Assembly: GCF_002234675.1 (NCBI RefSeq)
Contig: NC_019867.2
Location: 6,995,561-7,059,560 of the forward strand
DNA from: Oryzias latipes
Taxonomy: Eukaryota > Chordata > Actinopteri > Beloniformes > Adrianichthyidae
Reading direction: 5' to 3'
Length of the DNA: 64,000 bases
The notes beneath the pieces were generated by a model that was given only the letters and a program-made list of their open reading frames with translations, did no database searches and was not told where the DNA came from. Of the stretch, positions 58,519 through 64,000 are shown one piece after another (the stretch's first letter is position 1; every line of letters begins with the position of its first letter). A program made the translations under genes and the position numbers.

Positions 58519-61500
58519 ATGGTTCAAGACAACGCACAGATTCGCCAGCAGGGTGCCCAGGACTTTATGGCGTACTATGACTTCGCCTGTGCCAAGCAGG
58601 AGACTTTTCCTGTCCCTGCTGTTAAAGTGAACCTTGACAAAGGGATGCTGAACTTTAATGCAGACCGGCTCAAACTATCTGACTGGCCACCCATTCTGCA
58701 AGCAATATCTATTAACAAGCACCTTCACCACATCGCTATAAGCAGCACTTACCAAGCTAGTAACACTTCAGGAGATACAGGTAAGCCTGAAAGTAACAGC
58801 AGTGGTAATGGTTAAAGAAAAACAGCATGTGTGAGTATATGGTCTAAGTTTGGATAACAATACCAACTGTATGAACCGTCAGTTTTGAAGAGGAGGCAGC
58901 ATAAATCCACCTTTAAGAGGAAGATTCCAGCCATTCGCTCAAAGGAGATGACATTCAAGCTGTGCAAAGCCTTGGGAGACTGTTTAACTGTTTCCTCCAA
59001 CCTCAAGACTCTGCAGCTTCATGGACTTCTGCTGAGAGAAAGGGACCTCATCGCTTTGACAAAAGTAAACAGACATATGGTTATTATCAGTATTTTTTTT
59101 TTTGCAAAGAGAAAAGGGCTAATATATTACACATTTATTATAGGACAAGGATAAGCTGAAGTCTGATAAACAGAGTTCTAACTGCATGTATATGTCCTGT
59201 TCCAGGGTTTGGCAAAAAGTGCTTCTTTGAAAAATCTCTCTTTAGCTAACTGTCCCATCTCAGATGAGGGATTGGAAGGTATGTATTATTATTGTAGTAA
59301 CATTTATTTATACTTAATGCCTTATTCGTCTATATTTATCTCTGTTTGGATGTAAAACTCTGTTGATTGTATTGTTTGTGCATTATTCTTGCTTTGATTG
59401 CTTGAAATAAACCATTTCTAATCCAATATTTTCTAAACTTAAAATAAATTAATCACATGTTAAGTCTTTATTTTTTGTAATATCTGTATGTTCCAGTCAT
59501 TTGCCAAAGTGTGAAGTACTCTACAACCATCAAGACAATTGATTTCACAGGATGCAGTCTTACATGGAGAGGGGCAGAGCATTTAGCCAACATTATTAAG
59601 GTATGATAGATACAATTACATTTTTTTATGTTTTCTAAAAGGCAACACAAAAATCAAATGGAGATTTATTTAATTGTTTGACTCTTTTTTTTCCTTCTTT
59701 CTTTTCTTTACCAGCTAAATACTTCATAGACATTTTTCTGAGATAAAATAAACCAAGGGAAACAGGCAATATGCAGGGAGTGTTTTACATGTTGACACAT
59801 CATCAGTTTTCTGGCTTCCATTTTTTTTAAATGATTTGATTGTACTAATTGATATTGCTTATTAAAGATGATCAAATCATTTTTTAATAATGATGAAAAA
59901 ATGTATATTAAAAAGATGTTTATAGCGTTTGGTTTTTCAACTATTAGTACATCTACTGTAGTCGTGAAATGAACAAAGTTTCGCATTTCACTTCCAACAA
60001 ATGAATCGATTTGATTTCAGTTCCCACGCTCACAATTCAAGTTATTTTTTCTTTGATTTAATGTCACTATATTTGAAAAAATATCTATTCCGTAATGAAT
60101 TTCTAGTTTTTTTTTCAAAACAAAAGGAACAAAGAAAGAGAAATATGTCATACATTTGAAGAATCGATATTGCAATTTCTAAATGAAGATTGATTTCATT
60201 GGCTAAACTATTTAAAATTCCAATCAAAGGTTCAGATAGCAGCATTGTCCATTGTTGTTTCAGTATCAGGGAATGCAGAGACATGGTACAGCATGGGCAG
60301 AGTCTTTGCGGTATCGCCATCCACAGCTGGAAGGAATGAGCGGTCTTCGGCGAATCACTCTTAACTGTAACACTTTGATTGGCGATAGGGGTGCAGCTGC
60401 TCTCGCTCGTGAGCTGGCTGAGGACCTCTGGATTAAAGGTACATAACCATTAATCATATTCCTGTACAAAGACTGGCTGTGGTGTGGGAACTTTACATTT
60501 TTTTGTCTGATTGAACAGCTTTGGACTTACAGCGATGCGGCCTATCTAATGAGGGAGCTCGCCGTTTGCTGGAAGCCCTGAAAACAAACTCCTTTCTGTG
60601 TGTGCTGGATATCCGCAGTAACCCTTTAGTTGGTAAGACTATTCTGTTCTTTGTTTTCCACATCACCGCTTACATACGCTGTTAGTTTGCATTTAACTAC
60701 TCATTTATAAAAGCCTCAAGATGTGATCAATTATTTTTATGATTGCATAATTACTCTGTAAAAATTAGGATTTTGGGGATGTTTTAAGGCATCATTTCTC
60801 CACAGATAAAGCTTTGATGAAAACGGTGATAGAGAAAGTAGAAATGAATGCAGACGGGCAACCACTGGAGGTTAGTTTCTGGAAGTAATGTATTTTTTAA
60901 AATGCATCCATATGTTATTTTATATATAGACTTAAGCCATAGCTTTTAATATTTTATTTTGTTGCAGTACCACTGGATCAAGCCGGCTGCTACAGAATCG
61001 CAGAGAGTTTCTTCACTAAGCAAACTTCACTCAGTCAGAGAAAAAACTTTGTTTAAAAAAGGTATAAACATTCCCTCCTTTTGAATCCTCCTGCAGTCTG
61101 TCCAGAGCGAAAGAGGGATTGGTTTGAGGCTTCAGAGGAGTCAAAAGGTTAGGGGTGTGGTTACCACAATAGGAGACAACTGCAAAGGAGATAGAACCTC
61201 TAACAGGCCCACTTAAGTTTGAGGGAGGAAGTCTCAAACAGCTGTTTGTTTAATTTCATGGACCCATTTTAGTTGACTGTTAAGTCAAACACGAGAGCAG
61301 ATCCATTTGTCATGATCTGCGTTATATTCTGTTTATGTGGGCGAGTCAAAGTTTCATTTTTAATTACAAAGTGGCGTTTATTTTTGTCAGGTAAATCAAA
61401 GGTTTTGCTATTTCCAATTCCTGTGATTGAACAGTTTGTTCTGCAAACGGTTCCTTACATCAACTTGTCTGTGTAATGTCTTTTGTCATCTCCTGAGAAC

Positions 61501-63407
61501 TTAAAGACGAGAAGAGAATATGTTTACTGTATGATCTTTTCTGACTAATGTAGCTAAAAAAATTCATAGAATTCAGATGAACTGCTATGGAATGAAGAAA
61601 GTTTTTGCAGAAGTCAAGACAAAATTAGGCTTTAGATTTATTTTAAAAAAATTAAAGACTTTTTAAAGGATTAAATATCAGCTAACTTGAAGTTGTTCTT
61701 ATCTTTTTATTGCTCACTGGTACAAATATAAAGAAAAACAGGGTTGCTTATTTTTTTAATAGTTTTTTTCTTTAAAAGTTTATTTATAAAGTTGTTTTGT
61801 TTTTTTTATAATTGTCAACAATCTGTGTGCCAAAATCTGTCCACCCTCTGAAGGGAACTTCATGTTTTTGTCTATTTAAAGTATCTTATCTCTGTATTTA
61901 CAGCTACAAAAACTCTTGCTTTCTTTTCTTTCCTGCTCCAGTCACTGCTAAAGGCACATCTCCCGGAGGTCGATGTTCGGGTGAATCTAGGACAAGAATC
62001 AAGAATTCCCGCTCCTGCTCTATCCCATGGCGGGCTGCTGCCCGAGCCGGGCGTCAGAGGTGAGATGTCAAACTCTCAAGTGAACCAACCAGAACAATTA
62101 AATGAAAGTTTACTTATTTAAAGCACCGTTTGGATGCATTAGTCATGTGAAGGCTTCAAGATGGGTAATGCCTTTTTTTCAGAGGTCTGCCTCCTGGAGT
62201 AACAGTAACAGACCACAGTTTTCAGGTATTTTTCTTTTCTTTACATAAAAGGGAACAGAAAAATGTCAAAACATTTTCCAAAACAATGAAATATTAAGCA
62301 TTCAAGAGGCTGCGAGTCCTGGTGTTTATTATGCTGTTTTAATGTTTCATTAGGCTGCAGCTACTGTAAAAATCACGGTGGAGGCCGATTCAGAAGAAGA
62401 GGGCAATGATGATGAACAGGAGGAAGTGGCGGCGGAACCGGATCAGAGAACATCTTTTTATTTCCGGGACAGAAACACTGAACGACAGTTTGAGCGCCTC
62501 CAGGTTGGTCCAATCACACTTACATACTGTTGCTCCAAAAATGATTTGATACTCCTGTTATATTAGATGGAAGTAAGAGTAATTATTGTTTGACAGATGA
62601 ATAAAGGTGGAAAGTGCAGATATTTACAGTGTGAAAATGTTTAGTTCAGATTATACTTTGTAATTTGAATGTGGTAAATTATTTACTATAAACACTGAGC
62701 AGGTTTATTTAAAAGCTAAGTAGAGTTTGGGTTTTATTAGAAGTATGTGTAAATATTGAAATATATATGACTAAGGCTTAATAAATGCAGAATATAAACA
62801 TTTATTCTTGAAATGTGCGTGCATTTGTGTCTGTGCTTTAGAGACACGGGGTGATTGGGGAGAGTTAGGGATTAAGGGTCAGAGTTCATTGGGGACACTC
62901 CACTTCCTCAGTCAGCTGATCCCTGTTGAAACCTTTAGTTTTATCTCAAAAACAGGATTTTGGGGGTAAATTGTTGGCTTTTTAGTCTTCAGCTGATTGT
63001 GGTATGGTGTCCATCCCCTAGATGGAGCTGAAAGAGTATCGTCTCAGGCTGGCAGAGGAACGCAGGGCCAGGCTGAAGGCTGAGTCAAGACTATTGGAGG
63101 TCATTTTTTGTATTTCTGCTTCTTCATTAGTTATAACAAAAAAGAAACTCAAAAATGTACAGTAAGTCAGACGTATTGAGGTGATAATGCTCCCCTTGCT
63201 ACACTGTCCTCTTCTTTCCGGACAGTTTGAGTTGGAGAGTGCTCGCCTTCGTGATGCCAACCGCTCCCTGACAGAAGCCCTTACAGCCGCTCGCTCAGCA
63301 TCAGCACCGTCTGCTTTCAGCGCTTTTGAAGATGAGGCGGTCCTTCAAAGCATTGAGAACTCGTTCACTAAGTTCCATGCTTTCCTGGATCTCCTTAAAG
63401 ATGCTGG
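58519..63407 (+). CDS. cep78: Centrosomal protein of 78 kDa, 5' part (continues past window end)
   Basis: CEP78 is a leucine-rich-repeat centriole protein that regulates VPRBP/EDD ubiquitin ligase activity and cilium formation. Coding exons: 58519-58780, 58883-59064, 59206-59278, 59497-59600, 60264-60438, 60519-60632, 60806-60870, 60968-61061, 61942-62059, 62183-62225, 62354-62503, 63022-63099 and 63226-63407. They give 546 residues, with phase 2 at the last donor, so at least one exon lies beyond. The N terminus ([25 protein letters not shown]), the LRR stretch ([27 protein letters not shown]), the LPPGV motif and the coiled-coil end ([20 protein letters not shown]) follow the family order. 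The start at MVQDN aligns with the known N terminus. Confidence 0.93.
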
Positions 63408-64000
63408 GTGAGACGCCACCTGTTTTGTTTTATCCATAAATGACATGTAGCTTGGGTAAATCTGTTCACTTCTGGTGTCACAGTTTTCTTTACTTTTGGC
63501 TGGAGTCCTTTTAGAATTTTTTGAATAATTCTAAAAAATGTGTTGATTCAACAAAAATAATTTATTTTATTTTATTTTGGTGGGGTTGGATGTTTAACTG
63601 GAAAGAAATGCAAATTTCATTTCTAACTAAATTCTAAATTTATTGGTTTGGCTTTTTTTTTTTTAAACTTGTTGAGAAAACTTTCATTTATGACATAAAA
63701 ACAATGTTTTGGAGGTTGCATGCAGGCTTCATGCTCTATTGCATGCAACTTAAAATAAAATCCAGCTGTAAAAGTTTTGGTTGTAGGCCAGGTAAGACAG
63801 ATAATCTCACATGTCACAATTGTTATGAGATTTTGAGTGACAGAAGGCTTGTGTTCTGCTTTTACACGCAGACAATTTTTATTTCCAGCATTTGGAGGAA
63901 CCAGCCATTTTTTAAATTTTGTTTGTAAATTCTCTTTTTTTTACCTACCGTAGTCTGAATTTGCAATTTAAAAATATAGTTTTGTATATTTTAGGTTCCT
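63408..64000 (+). other. cep78: cep78 intron running off the window
   Basis: It starts with the donor gtgaga after GATGCTGG. No following exon is recognised before the window ends. The sequence is AT-rich. Confidence 0.6.

Overview
The window looks like vertebrate nuclear DNA from a teleost fish. It has spliced genes with short GT-AG introns, AT-rich noncoding sequence, and many small DNA transposons and SINE-like repeats of types common in teleosts. The species cannot be fixed from the sequence. Six protein-coding genes can be read exon by exon, five of them complete. On the + strand they are bhmt (4060-7726), kgd4/mrps36 (9359-12177) and the 5' part of cep78 (58519 to past the window end). 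On the - strand they are pdxp (13234-15432), spef2 (16760-33780, 37 coding exons) and lifr (36549-45899, 17 coding exons).

Layout: 1-4.06 kb is intergenic, with a SINE-like copy and a decayed Penelope-like reverse transcriptase fragment. 4-8 kb is bhmt. 8-12.2 kb is kgd4 with an ETS/YY1-type promoter and a possible extra upstream exon. 12.2-15.4 kb is pdxp, convergent with kgd4. 16.7-33.8 kb is spef2, carrying an LTR retroelement, a hAT element and SINE-like copies in its introns, with an RFX-type X-box upstream. 34-46 kb is lifr and its probable 3' UTR, with a hAT element and other mobile elements in introns. 46-57.8 kb is gene-poor and holds a dead Tc1-like transposon that was itself interrupted by a Harbinger-like MITE, a Tigger-like copy, a SINE and a fold-back repeat. 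57.8-64 kb is cep78.

The genes are unrelated in function: methionine/betaine metabolism, 2-oxoglutarate dehydrogenase assembly, vitamin B6 phosphatase, sperm flagellum assembly, cytokine receptor, and centriole/cilium protein. They look like ordinary conserved neighbours, not a functional cluster. In human, most of their orthologues lie on chromosome 5 (BHMT, MRPS36, SPEF2, LIFR), with CEP78 on 9 and PDXP on 22. The 5+9 pairing is what the chicken Z-like ancestral linkage group gives.

The most unusual structure is at 23932-26663. It is a compact, apparently intact and very young non-autonomous LTR element: twin 720-bp LTRs that look identical by eye, a 5-bp target duplication and a tRNA-Pro-like primer site. 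Its interior is largely a GC-rich 37-bp minisatellite. It sits in sense orientation within a spef2 intron. I saw no CRISPR array, no rRNA and no true tRNA gene.
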